Of a stretch of 64,000 nt of DNA, positions 53,497-61,955 are shown piece after piece. Origin of the DNA: Lachnospiraceae bacterium (GTDB lineage Bacteria; Bacillota; Clostridia; Lachnospirales; Lachnospiraceae); the NCBI GenBank assembly GCA_024403415.1, contig JAKSRY010000001.1, positions 124,001 through 188,000 on the forward strand, read 5' to 3'. The position numbers were made by a program, and so were the translations under genes. The notes under the pieces were generated by a model that saw only the letters and a list, made by a program, of their open reading frames with translations, searched no databases and was not told the origin of the DNA. Each line of letters begins with the position of its first letter. Positions within the stretch are counted from its first letter, which is position 1.

Positions 53497-54693
53497 CTAT
53501 TTTTGTCTGTTCTCAAAAGAAACAAAAATGACCTCGTCTTCTTTTATTGCTCTTTCCATCATTTCATCAATCTTTTCACTTAATGCAGTTTCATGCTTCT
53601 TAATAACATTAAGATTTGGTTTTGTAACAGGATGCTTTGCAACAAATATTGTGCAGCAGTCTTCAAAAGGAAGAATTGAAGTCTCGTAGGTTCCTATCTT
53701 TTCAGATATATTAACAATTTCCTGCTTATCAAAACCAATCAAAGGTCTGAATACCGGAAGTGTACATACTTCATTTGTAACACCAAGTGACTGTATTGTC
53801 TGCGATGCAACCTGACCAAGACTCTCTCCTGTAATAAGTGCAAGTGAGTCATTCTCTTTAGCTATCATCTCAGCTATCTTCATCATATATCTTCTCATTA
53901 TGATAGTTAATTCATCATGAGGACACTGTTCATAAATATATAACTGAATCTCCGTGAAATTGATTACATGAAGATTAATTGGCCCTGTATATTTTGAAAT
54001 CTCTTTTGCAAGATCCACAACCTTCTGTTTTGCACGCTCCGAAGTATACGGGGGAGCATGAAAATACACTGCATCAAGTCTTACTCCTCGTTTTGAAACC
54101 ATATATCCCGCAACCGGAGAATCAATTCCTCCTGACAAAAGCAAAGTTGCTTTTCCGTTGGTTCCAAGAGGCATTCCCCCAAGTCCCGGTATCTTTATCG
54201 AATAAATATACAGTTTATCTCTGATTTCAACATTAATTGCAACTTCAGGGTCGTGTACATCTACCTTAAGTCCTTCAAACTCGTCAAGCAGATATGATCC
54301 CAATTCTGCGCTTATCTCCATAGACGAAAGCGGATATGTCTTTTTTGCACGTCTTGTGTTGATCTTAAACGTGAAATTGGGATTGGGATACTGTTCCCGG
54401 ACATAGCTTATAACTTTCTTACCTATTTCCTTAATATCACCAACCTCATGCTCTTCCATAGGACAGATTTCGCTTATTCCAAAAACGGTGCCAAGTGCTT
54501 CTACCACTTCATCATAATCGAATTCCGTATCTGCATATACAAGGATTCTTCCATCAGTCTTTGGAACTCTGAATTCTCCCTCACATCTTTTAAGAACAGT
54601 CCTGATCTGTTTTGCAAGTGCATCCTCAAAAACATATCTGTTCTTTCCTTTAACACCGATTTCGGCATACTTAATTAAAAACGATGTAAACAT
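53497..54693 (-). CDS. thiI: tRNA 4-thiouridine synthase / thiamine sulfur transferase ThiI
   Basis: This 398-residue protein has an N-terminal ferredoxin-like and THUMP domain (about 1-165) and a PP-loop pyrophosphatase domain with LLSGGIDSPVAGYM. No rhodanese domain follows, as is usual in Gram-positives, where a cysteine desulfurase gives sulfur directly. That desulfurase (nifS) is encoded immediately upstream, 73 bases away. It forms 4-thiouridine at position 8 of tRNA and may serve thiamine synthesis. Confidence 0.95.
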   Translation of the reverse strand: MFTSFLIKYAEIGVKGKNRYVFEDALAKQIRTVLKRCEGEFRVPKTDGRILVYADTEFDYDEVVEALGTVFGISEICPMEEHEVGDIKEIGKKVISYVREQYPNPNFTFKINTRRAKKTYPLSSMEISAELGSYLLDEFEGLKVDVHDPEVAINVEIRDKLYIYSIKIPGLGGMPLGTNGKATLLLSGGIDSPVAGYMVSKRGVRLDAVYFHAPPYTSERAKQKVVDLAKEISKYTGPINLHVINFTEIQLYIYEQCPHDELTIIMRRYMMKIAEMIAKENDSLALITGESLGQVASQTIQSLGVTNEVCTLPVFRPLIGFDKQEIVNISEKIGTYETSILPFEDCCTIFVAKHPVTKPNLNVIKKHETALSEKIDEMMERAIKEDEVIFVSFENRQK

Positions 54694-54766
54694 TTTCTCT
54701 CTATTCCTTCTGTAAATATTTAATATAATTTCCTTTTATATCCGAACCGCCATATCTTTTTGCAGT

Positions 54767-55969
54767 CTATCTTTTTCGTGTGTACATCTTAAGCATGGGA
54801 ATTATTTCACTCATAGCTTTGACTGCATCATCAATATCCTGTTCCTCGTTATATATACCAAGACTAAACCTTACTGTTGATTCAAGCAATGGCTTATCAA
54901 GTCCTATCGCAACAAGTGTAGCCGACGGTGTTCTCTTATGTGTTGAACATGCAGATCCGGCAGATACATAAATTCCCTTATCTTCAAGTGAGTGTAAGAG
55001 TACCTCAGACCTTACTTCTTTAACAGAAACACTGATTACATGTGGTGATGCCAAATACTGTGCCAGTGCCTCAATCGAATTTTCGGTATTCTCGGGAACA
55101 ACCTTTACACCATTAACCGAAACTCCATCAATCTTCGTCACTTCTTCAATGAATTTTTTCTTTAACAGATATAATTTTAATACATCTTCTTCATAATTTG
55201 TATAAAGATATTCTGCAGCCAGAGCCATTCCTGCTATCGACGGAACATTCTCTGTTCCGGATCTTAGACCTCCCTGCTGCCCTCCGCCGAACATAACCGG
55301 CTTAATTTTTACTTTATCACTGATGTATAAAAATCCAATTCCTTTGGGACCATGTATTTTATGTCCGCTTACTGAAAGCATATCAATATTCATCTTCTTT
55401 GGATAAATCTTCTGCTTGCCAAAGCTTTGAACTGCATCAACATGGAAATATGTATTGGGATTCTTCTTTTTAATGAGAGCACCGGCCTCGGCAATCGGTT
55501 GCACGGAGCCTATCTCATTATTTATATGCATTATCGAAACAAGAATTGTGTCTTCTCGAATTGCTTCTTCAAGTTCCGTAAGTGAAATCACACCATAAGA
55601 ATCAACTCCAAGATAGGTCACCTCAAAGCCTTCTTCTTCAAGCTGTTTCATTGTATTCAGAATGGCCGGATGTTCTATCTTTGTCGTGATAAGATGTTTT
55701 CCGCGCCTCATGTTTGCTCTTGCTGTTCCAAGTAATGCAATGTTATCGGATTCTGTTCCACAGGATGTAAAAAGTATTTCCTTTTCCTGAACTTTCAGAA
55801 TTGATGCCAGCTTCTCACGCGAATTTTTAAGATATCTTTCAGCTTCCACACCTTTAAGATGCATACTTGAAGGGTTGCCATAATCTCCTGTCATTATATT
55901 ACACATAAGTTCTGCAACTTCCGGCATTACCCTCGTCGTCGCAGAATTATCAAGATATATTTCTCTCAT
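54767..55969 (-). CDS. nifS: Cysteine desulfurase (NifS/IscS-like)
   Basis: This 400-residue PLP enzyme takes sulfur from cysteine as a protein persulfide. Elements: YLDNSATTRVMPEV at the N-terminus, FTSCGTESDNIALLG, the PLP-lysine motif SVSGHKIHGPKG, and the active-site Cys in SAGSACSTHKRTPS. ATG 55969 has AATGGAG six bases upstream; the longer in-frame start at 56002 is rejected. It sits between rsmE and thiI, which makes ThiI its likely partner, as with NifZ-ThiI in B. subtilis. Confidence 0.94.
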   Translation of the reverse strand: MREIYLDNSATTRVMPEVAELMCNIMTGDYGNPSSMHLKGVEAERYLKNSREKLASILKVQEKEILFTSCGTESDNIALLGTARANMRRGKHLITTKIEHPAILNTMKQLEEEGFEVTYLGVDSYGVISLTELEEAIREDTILVSIMHINNEIGSVQPIAEAGALIKKKNPNTYFHVDAVQSFGKQKIYPKKMNIDMLSVSGHKIHGPKGIGFLYISDKVKIKPVMFGGGQQGGLRSGTENVPSIAGMALAAEYLYTNYEEDVLKLYLLKKKFIEEVTKIDGVSVNGVKVVPENTENSIEALAQYLASPHVISVSVKEVRSEVLLHSLEDKGIYVSAGSACSTHKRTPSATLVAIGLDKPLLESTVRFSLGIYNEEQDIDDAVKAMSEIIPMLKMYTRKR

Positions 55970-56044
55970 AAAAACTCCATTCACAGTCAGTACATCTGTC
56001 ATAACATTAAATGTAATGACAAAGATCCCGAAAATTAAATTTTG

Positions 56045-56791
56045 TCAGTCTTCTTCAAGATTGAAAGCAAGAACCGACATCACTGTCATACCTGCAGTTT
56101 CTGTTCTTAATATTCTTTTTCCAAGAGTGATGGCCTCAAAGCCCTGTTCTGTTGCTGCCAAAACCTCCGAGTCATCGAATCCGCCCTCTGGACCTATGAA
56201 CACTCCGATACTTTCACCCTTATTAATACTATTAATCAGTTCTCTTGTATGTCCCATTCCGTCAGCCATCTCATAGGGAAGCAGCTTTATAGTGCAATTA
56301 TCTTTAGCATATTTTAATGCTTCCTTATAACTCATTGGCATAAGAACCTTTGGAATAACTCCGCGCTTTGACTGTTTTGCCGCAGCCTCAGCTATTCCCT
56401 GCCATCGCTTGACTTTGCTTTCGGCTTTTTTGTCATCCAGTTTTACAACACAGCGCTTCATCTCAACAGGTATTATCTCAAAAACACCAAGCTCTATATT
56501 TTTCTGGATGATACTCTCCATCTTATCGCCTTTAGGCAAACCCTGAAAAAGATATATCCTGGATGGCAGCTCATGTGACTCTTCTTTAATGAAACGCACC
56601 TCAAGAACAACTGAATCCTCAGTGAATTCAACTATCCCACATCTGTAGTCACAATCATCAATGCCATTTGAAATATTTACTTCTTCTCCTTCTTTCATTC
56701 GAAGGACATTTTTAATATGATTAAAGTCCGTCCCCTGTATAATGACACGTTTGTCATTAATCTGTTCCGGATTTACAAAAAAACGGTACAT
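56045..56791 (-). CDS. rsmE: 16S rRNA m3U1498 methyltransferase RsmE
   Basis: This 248-residue SPOUT methyltransferase has an N-terminal PUA-like domain (about 1-70, MYRFFVNPEQI, HIKNVLRMKEGE) and the knot with IGPEGGFDDSEV and LGKRILRTETAGM. It methylates N3 of U1498 in 16S rRNA. It follows prmA by 22 bases, as in Bacillus. Confidence 0.95.
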   Translation of the reverse strand: MYRFFVNPEQINDKRVIIQGTDFNHIKNVLRMKEGEEVNISNGIDDCDYRCGIVEFTEDSVVLEVRFIKEESHELPSRIYLFQGLPKGDKMESIIQKNIELGVFEIIPVEMKRCVVKLDDKKAESKVKRWQGIAEAAAKQSKRGVIPKVLMPMSYKEALKYAKDNCTIKLLPYEMADGMGHTRELINSINKGESIGVFIGPEGGFDDSEVLAATEQGFEAITLGKRILRTETAGMTVMSVLAFNLEED

Positions 56792-56813
56792 ATATTTTGC
56801 CTTTACCAGCCTT

Positions 56814-57773
56814 TTATGCTTCCTTGCGTGCCACTACAGTTCTCCACTCACCTAGTTCTTCAACACTTAATACTTTAAGACCTGCCTTCTCAACTGCCTC
56901 ACAGACAATTGTCTCTTTACCTTCAATTATTCCTGAAGTAATATACACGGCACCCGGTTTCATCTGGTTTACTATTACAGGAGTAAGCGGAACAAGAACA
57001 TCGGCAAGAATATTTGCAACCACTATGTCATAACAGCCATATCCGACCTTATCCTGTACCTCTTTTTCTGTAATGATATTTCCAATCATCATCTCAAAAT
57101 CTTCAGGCTTAATATTGTTTCGCTCCATGTTATCGGCAACTGCCTCAACCGAACAGGGATCCAAATCTGTTCCTACCGCATGTCCTGCTCCAAACATCAA
57201 CGCAAGAATTGCAAGAATACCGCTTCCGGTACCGACATCAAGTATATTTGCGCCCTGAGTCATATATTTTCTGATTGCACGGATACAAAGCTTGGTTGTT
57301 TCATGTGCACCGGTTCCGAATGCTGTACCCGGATCAATATGCAAAACATACTCACCGTCATACCCTTCCGGAACTTCTTCCCATGAAGGAGTAATCAGGA
57401 CATCGTCTATCATAAACTGATGAAAATACTGCTTCCAGTTATTAATCCAGTCAATATCCTCAGTCTCATCTACTGTGACAGTTCCCTCGCCTATCTCAAT
57501 GTTAAAGTCCCTGAGGGAATCAAGTTCATCCTTAATGTTCTGAAGAATCTCATCCTTGGCATCAAGATTTTCTACAAAAAAGTTAAGATAAGCTATACCA
57601 TCGTCTTCCTGTGTTTCCGGCAAAATGTCTACAAACATCTGCTCTTTCTCAAGAGCTGTAAGCGGTACCTTATCTTCAATCTGTGCACCTTCAAGCCCTA
57701 TATCATAAAGGGTACTGATAATAATATCCTCTGCCTCAGTAATTGTTTTAATTCTAAATCTTAACCACTTCAT
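56814..57773 (-). CDS. prmA: Ribosomal protein L11 methyltransferase PrmA
   Basis: This 319-residue methyltransferase has an N-terminal L11-binding domain (about 1-75) and a SAM domain with DPGTAFGTGAHETT, ILDVGTGSGILAILAL and VVANILADVLVPL. It is the first gene of prmA-rsmE-nifS-thiI; TTAGGAGAT precedes the ATG, and a good promoter lies just upstream. Confidence 0.96.
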   Translation of the reverse strand: MKWLRFRIKTITEAEDIIISTLYDIGLEGAQIEDKVPLTALEKEQMFVDILPETQEDDGIAYLNFFVENLDAKDEILQNIKDELDSLRDFNIEIGEGTVTVDETEDIDWINNWKQYFHQFMIDDVLITPSWEEVPEGYDGEYVLHIDPGTAFGTGAHETTKLCIRAIRKYMTQGANILDVGTGSGILAILALMFGAGHAVGTDLDPCSVEAVADNMERNNIKPEDFEMMIGNIITEKEVQDKVGYGCYDIVVANILADVLVPLTPVIVNQMKPGAVYITSGIIEGKETIVCEAVEKAGLKVLSVEELGEWRTVVARKEA

Positions 57774-57797
57774 ATTTATACATCTCCTAACCTTTAG

Positions 57798-57826
57798 ATA
57801 TTACCACATAAATAGATTTATATCAA
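57798..57826 (-). promoter_or_regulatory. Promoter of prmA-rsmE-nifS-thiI
   Basis: TTGATA (57821-57826), a 17-base spacer and TAATAT (57798-57803) on the minus strand. The -35 begins inside the T-tract of the preceding terminator. Confidence 0.8.
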
Positions 57827-57847
57827 AAAAGGTCCTGCACGGGACCT
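57825..57847 (-). terminator. Terminator after the XRE regulator gene
   Basis: A 6-bp stem AGGTCC/GGACCT with a six-base loop is followed by six T on the minus strand. Confidence 0.82.
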
Positions 57848-57911
57848 CACATACTTCATAATTTGCAAATTCTGTTTTTCTACTTATATTTTCTCCCACT
57901 TTTTATGGTTT

Positions 57912-58322
57912 CTATGCTTTTCTCAGTTTGCTCCTAAGTTCTTTCTCCTTTTCCTTCGTCCGGATCAACAGGTCCAGATAATCTCTAATAATCTTTGCAT
58001 GCTTCAATTCAAGCTTTGCAATATCAATGAGTTCCAGAAATACTTCTATATCAATCAGCGACTTCGCTGCCATTCGGATTCCAAATTCTGTTCCCATAAA
58101 CCAAAGATCTTTTCCCATGCACACACTCATGGCGGATATTGAATAATAGCTCGGAACAAATTCTCCTTTCCGAATTCTTTTAATCGTACTTTCACTCAAT
58201 CCTGATTTTTCTGCAAATTCTCTTATAGATATATTATTCTTTTTCAAATATTTATTCACTTCTTTCGCAAGGTATTTTGCATATTTGTGACAGTTTGCTA
58301 CTATAGCCGCATCATTTTCCAT
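57912..58322 (-). CDS. XRE-family transcriptional regulator
   Basis: This 136-residue protein has a helix-turn-helix of the Cro/CI type (about 28-80, ISIREFAEKSGLSESTIKRIRKGEF) and a helical C-terminus with a basic end. I use ATG 58322 (MENDAAIV), with GGGGA ten bases upstream; the alternative TTG at 58352 has no ribosome site. It is monocistronic, with a promoter region rich in dyads that may be its own operator. The target is unknown. Confidence 0.82.
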   Translation of the reverse strand: MENDAAIVANCHKYAKYLAKEVNKYLKKNNISIREFAEKSGLSESTIKRIRKGEFVPSYYSISAMSVCMGKDLWFMGTEFGIRMAAKSLIDIEVFLELIDIAKLELKHAKIIRDYLDLLIRTKEKEKELRSKLRKA

Positions 58323-58363
58323 CCTGATGTTTTCCCCATAAACATAATTCAAGGGTGAAATGA

Positions 58364-58421
58364 GGGCGAAAGATTATGTTTATTTCGTCTTTCGCCCCTG
58401 TAAATATATACGCATATATTT
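58364..58421. promoter_or_regulatory. Two dyads upstream of the XRE gene
   Basis: Perfect 10-base arms GGGCGAAAGA (58364-58373) and TCTTTCGCCC (58388-58397), and AAATATAT/ATATATTT around ACGC (58402-58421). Neither has a T-tract for the minus strand. They are candidates for binding of the adjacent XRE protein. Confidence 0.5.
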
Positions 58422-58482
58422 AGAAGATCCCTCTCATAACTATAGATTATCATCTGTCACCATATCCATCTATGGTCATTTG

Positions 58483-58508
58483 TGAACTATTTCGGTTCAT
58501 TTTTGAAC
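58483..58508. promoter_or_regulatory. GAAC-type half-sites
   Basis: TGAAC-N7-GTTCA (58483-58499) is followed by another TGAAC (58504-58508). The spacing does not fit a LexA box. It may be an operator; no further support. Confidence 0.35.
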
Positions 58509-58530
58509 TGATTTTTAACTAATGATCACT

Positions 58531-58672
58531 ATAACATCTCAATTTTGCGCCTGATAACATCTCAATTTCGCATTGCTCATTTCGATGATTAGCAGTCGCC
58601 AAATGTCATCACGATGCACCTCATGCAAGCATGATGCATCGTGATGACACTTGGCTCGTTGCTATAACAAAA
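58531..58672 (-). repeat. Dispersed palindromic repeat, diverged copy 3 with tandem flank
   Basis: 58554-58672 keeps the ends of copies 1 and 2 (ATAACAT at one side, GATTAGC-GTCG in the middle, CTATAACAAAA at the other), but the inner palindrome is a much longer hairpin: 20-base arms (58599-58618 and 58637-58656 region, one mismatch) around a TCATGC/GCATGA core. An extra ATAACATCTCAATTT unit precedes it (58531-58545), giving a short tandem. On the minus strand it starts at the T-tract of the terminator after the receiver-domain gene. No coding content. Confidence 0.78.
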
Positions 58673-58693
58673 GCCCGTCATATCGACGGGCTT
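58669..58693 (-). terminator. Terminator after the receiver-domain gene
   Basis: A perfect 7-bp stem GCCCGTC/GACGGGC with a five-base loop, then TTTTG on the minus strand, overlapping the start of repeat copy 3. Confidence 0.85.
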
Positions 58694-58706
58694 ATCAAAA
58701 TTTCTT

Positions 58707-59492
58707 TTACATATTAATCTTCTTTGCTTTTTGTGTTTCAAAGAAACTGTCAATTGCTGCAACAATCTTTGTAGACGGCATACTCTTTAACAGATATCCG
58801 TCAGGCTTAAGTGAAAGCACCTGCTGAACTGATTCTCTGTCTCCCCTTGCAGTCAGGAAAATAACCGGAAGAGTTGAAGTCTTGGCCTCTGATCGAATCA
58901 TCTGCAGCATAACAGGTCCTGAACATACCGGCATTTCATAATCCAGTAAAACCAGATCAGGATGATTAGTTGCCAGGAAAGAAATCGCTGCTGCTGCCGA
59001 ATTAACAATCGAAACTTTATATTTATCAGATAACCATTCCTTAATAGTTCTTAACATTGTTCCGGAGTCATCAACAACAAGAATATGCTTCTTACTTGCA
59101 GATGAATCCATCTTCTCAAGAACATCATTAAGACTCTCACCGATAGCCTTGGCATCGATAGGTCTTTCAAAGCATCCGGCTATAATTTCATCAGGCATAT
59201 TCTTCCTTACATCAAGAATATCCGAACCATAACCTACAAGAAACAGCATCCTTTCTTCTTCAAGGCAGAAGTCTCGAATATAAATAACTTCTTCACCATT
59301 CTTAGCCATGTTATCATCTATATATAAGAATATAATTTCAGGTTTTTCCTTCATGGCACTCAATGCTTTGATATTGTTCAGAATAGTCTTACAGTCAAAA
59401 CCTGCAGCATTAATTCCATCTTTTATAGCCTTAACTATAAATGATGTTTCCGAATCGCATATGAGTAAAACCTGTTTTCTCTCGAATAACAC
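58707..59492 (-). CDS. Double receiver-domain protein, N-terminal domain degenerate
   Basis: This 261-residue protein has two CheY-like folds. The C-terminal one (about 135-255) is complete: Asp141/142, phospho-acceptor Asp184 in LLDYEMP, Thr214 in FLTARGD and Lys236 in YLLKSM. The N-terminal one (about 7-125) has the fold pattern but lacks the acidic pair and conserved Lys. No output domain is present, so it may be a relay protein. The start is a GTG at 59492 with GGAGG nine bases before it. A TATAAT box lies upstream, divergent from the transglutaminase gene. Confidence 0.83.
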   Translation of the reverse strand: MLFERKQVLLICDSETSFIVKAIKDGINAAGFDCKTILNNIKALSAMKEKPEIIFLYIDDNMAKNGEEVIYIRDFCLEEERMLFLVGYGSDILDVRKNMPDEIIAGCFERPIDAKAIGESLNDVLEKMDSSASKKHILVVDDSGTMLRTIKEWLSDKYKVSIVNSAAAAISFLATNHPDLVLLDYEMPVCSGPVMLQMIRSEAKTSTLPVIFLTARGDRESVQQVLSLKPDGYLLKSMPSTKIVAAIDSFFETQKAKKINM

Positions 59493-59576
59493 TTATTCTA
59501 TCCTCCGCAAAATTACTCAAGGCTATTATAACACCTTTTACTGAATTAACCATACTTTCTTTAAAAAATTATTCCT

Positions 59577-59597
59577 ACATATTATAATTATTTAATG
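59577..59597 (+). promoter_or_regulatory. -10 box placing transcription start on the ATG of the transglutaminase gene
   Basis: TATAAT (59583-59588) is six bases before ATG 59595, so the first transcribed base would be the A of the start codon. A TTTAAA hexamer lies 17 bases before the -10. No ribosome site exists. Confidence 0.65.
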
Positions 59598-60527
59598 ATG
59601 TCACATGTAAAAAAAGGAATAATTGCAATTTCATATATATTAAGTCTGTCCGTATTAATGCTGACAGGATGTTCCGGAAGTCATGATGCATATGTTTCTC
59701 AATCCACAACGATTCGTGATAACACTCCAAGATGTCTCGTCCCGGAAGCTCCCGGCACGATTACCAGTGAAAACAGCCTGGTACTCATAGACTCATCAAA
59801 TTCTTCAGAAGGATATATAATGGTCCGCTATCTTGGAGACTCTCCCCTTGTAAAGCTTCAGATTATCGGTCCTGATTATATGCCTTACACCTATGACATT
59901 ACGGATAACAACATTGAAGCATTTCCAATATCTGCCGGCAACGGAACCTACCAGATACAGCTACATGAGCTGGTAGCGGGCACTGAGTATTCCACTATTT
60001 TTAGCGAAGAACAAACCTTCAATGTAACAAATGAGCATGGTGCCTTCTTATATCCAAACCAGTACATACACTTTACCAGCGATAATGCTACTGTTGTCAA
60101 AGCATCAGAAATAGTTGCAAATGCACACGATGATTTGGAGGCCATTAATCAGGTATATAATTATCTTGTTTCCAATTTCACCTATGATATGGACAAAGCA
60201 AACAACGCACAAGGTGGATATATACCGGACATAGATGAAATTCTGAATATAAAAACCGGTATATGTGTTGATTATGCAACACTGATGACTGCCATGCTAA
60301 GATCCCAGGGTATTCCGACAAGGATGGAAGTTGGCTATGCCGGAACTGCCTATCATGCATGGATAAGCACTTATGCCGAAAATATAGGATGGATTAACGG
60401 AATTATAGAGTTTAACGGTGTTAACTGGTCACTTATGGACCCTACCGTCGCTTCCAATTCAGGTGAAGAAGCACTAAAGAATTTTATCGGAGACGGCAAA
60501 AATTATTACACCAAATATATATATTAG
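59595..60527 (+). CDS. Transglutaminase-like lipoprotein
   Basis: This 310-residue lipoprotein has a signal peptide ending LTGC (Cys26), a beta-sandwich segment (about 50-145) and a transglutaminase-like (papain-fold) domain with Cys224 (TGICVDYA), His254 (YHAWIST) and Asp282 (LMDPT) as catalytic triad. Such domains act as peptidases or crosslinkers of surface proteins. It opens the plus-strand group followed by gspF and pilin-like genes. The start has no ribosome site; see the leaderless promoter. The next gene starts 33 bases after its stop. Confidence 0.88.
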   Translation: MMSHVKKGIIAISYILSLSVLMLTGCSGSHDAYVSQSTTIRDNTPRCLVPEAPGTITSENSLVLIDSSNSSEGYIMVRYLGDSPLVKLQIIGPDYMPYTYDITDNNIEAFPISAGNGTYQIQLHELVAGTEYSTIFSEEQTFNVTNEHGAFLYPNQYIHFTSDNATVVKASEIVANAHDDLEAINQVYNYLVSNFTYDMDKANNAQGGYIPDIDEILNIKTGICVDYATLMTAMLRSQGIPTRMEVGYAGTAYHAWISTYAENIGWINGIIEFNGVNWSLMDPTVASNSGEEALKNFIGDGKNYYTKYIY

Positions 60528-60560
60528 CATTTGACTAAAGACCACTTAGTTGGAGGATTC

Positions 60561-61607
60561 ATGAAAAAAAGACGTTTACTCAGCAATGCAGAACTCGCTG
60601 CATTTCTTAATCAGACGGCAATGGTCATAAAGGCCGGCATCACCCCGTCTGAAGGTATGGAAATCTTAAAAGAAGATACATTAAGTTCGGAAGGCAGAGA
60701 ACTTCTCGAAATGATTTCCCATTCGTGTTCATGTGGAAAACATTTTAGTGAAGCACTCTCTGACACCGGAGTATTTCCCGAATATATTATTAATCTTGTG
60801 ATTTTGGGCGAAGAATCCGGTAATCTTGATGAAGTACTTACAGCACTCGCAGACTATTATGACAGAGAAGATGATATTTCAGAAGGAGTTCGCTCAGCTT
60901 TTGCCTATCCTCTCATCATGATTGGTATGATGGTTGTCATTATAGTTATACTTATATCAAAAGTTCTTCCGATATTTAAGCAGGTCTTTGCACAGCTGGG
61001 AACCAAGATGAGTCCTTTTGCCGAGAAACTTCTCGGAATCGGAGATGCATTAAGCAATTCGGCAGTAATAGTTACCATAGTACTTATTGTACTTGTGGCA
61101 GCATTCTTCCTGATGTTTAAGGTGCCCTCTCTTAACAAAAAAATACGTATGTTGCTTGCAAAGTTCCCTTTGACAAAAGATTTCTATTACAATATCGCAG
61201 CCGGAAGATTTGCATCCGGAATGTTTCTTTCACTTCAAAGCGGTATGGACACCTTTAAGAGTCTGGATATGATTACTGAACTTGTTGAAAATGAGAATAT
61301 GATCAACAAAATTAAAATCGTACGTGAAGAGATAATGAACAGATCTACAATGCCGGAGGCCCTGTCTAAAGCAAATGTCTTTTCAAACCTCTACACCAAA
61401 ATGATTTCAGTAGGTTACAGATCCGGTACCAGTGATACCGTAATGAAGAGTATTTCCGAACGATATGAAAAAGCTACCTATAAACAGCTGCAAAAGCTCC
61501 TTTCAATTATTGAACCAACACTGGTTATTGTCCTTTCAGTTATTGTAGGTATTATTTTACTTTCGGTTCTTTTGCCACTTATGGGTATTATGTCCAGCAT
61601 CGGATAA
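60561..61607 (+). CDS. Type II secretion/type IV pilus inner-membrane platform protein (GspF/PilC family)
   Basis: This 348-residue membrane protein has two T2SSF domains (about 10-130 and 210-335) and three hydrophobic helices (about 110-135, 160-185, 325-346). LVILGEESGNLDEVLTALADYYDRE and MISVGYRSGTSDTVMKSISERYE are the characteristic repeats. ATG 60561 has TTGGAGG upstream; the in-frame TTG at 60531 is rejected. It would be the platform for assembly of pilin-like proteins encoded downstream, but the usual GspE/PilB ATPase and PilD peptidase are not in the window. Confidence 0.92.
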   Translation: MKKRRLLSNAELAAFLNQTAMVIKAGITPSEGMEILKEDTLSSEGRELLEMISHSCSCGKHFSEALSDTGVFPEYIINLVILGEESGNLDEVLTALADYYDREDDISEGVRSAFAYPLIMIGMMVVIIVILISKVLPIFKQVFAQLGTKMSPFAEKLLGIGDALSNSAVIVTIVLIVLVAAFFLMFKVPSLNKKIRMLLAKFPLTKDFYYNIAAGRFASGMFLSLQSGMDTFKSLDMITELVENENMINKIKIVREEIMNRSTMPEALSKANVFSNLYTKMISVGYRSGTSDTVMKSISERYEKATYKQLQKLLSIIEPTLVIVLSVIVGIILLSVLLPLMGIMSSIG

Positions 61608-61619
61608 AAATATAAAGTT

Positions 61620-61952
61620 ATGCACAGATTTTCGACTAAAGAAACTAAACATGGGGATAAGAAAAATCGGTTTGGCGTCAGATACCTGATTCTTCCGGTA
61701 ATTCTTATTGTCTTCCTCATCATAACCAATTCTCTTGGCAAAAATACGATTGATCGTCAAAAAGACAGTCTCTGGCAGGCATTAAACAGAGATATTATGC
61801 ACTGCTATGCCATAGAGGGATATTATCCTCCTTCACTTGCATATATAGAGGAACATTATGGTCTGACATATGATCACGAGACCTTTTTTGTAGATTATCA
61901 TCCTATCGGTACCAATATCCGCCCGGATGTTACAATTATTGTGAAAGAATAA
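61620..61952 (+). CDS. Pilin-like membrane protein
   Basis: This is a 110-residue protein with a basic N-terminus (residues 1-20), one helix (RYLILPVILIVFLIITNS) and an external domain with YYPPSLAYIEEHYGLTYD, a pattern seen in minor pilin-like proteins of T2S-type clusters. There is no class III leader. The ribosome site is weak (AAAG). It lies 12 bases after gspF. Function inferred from context. Confidence 0.65.
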   Translation: MHRFSTKETKHGDKKNRFGVRYLILPVILIVFLIITNSLGKNTIDRQKDSLWQALNRDIMHCYAIEGYYPPSLAYIEEHYGLTYDHETFFVDYHPIGTNIRPDVTIIVKE

Positions 61953-61955
61953 CAG

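Noticed and set aside
58483..58499. TGAAC-N7-GTTCA as a second LexA box
   Set aside because: The spacing of seven does not fit the CGAAC-N4-GTTCG operator; kept only as a possible XRE operator.
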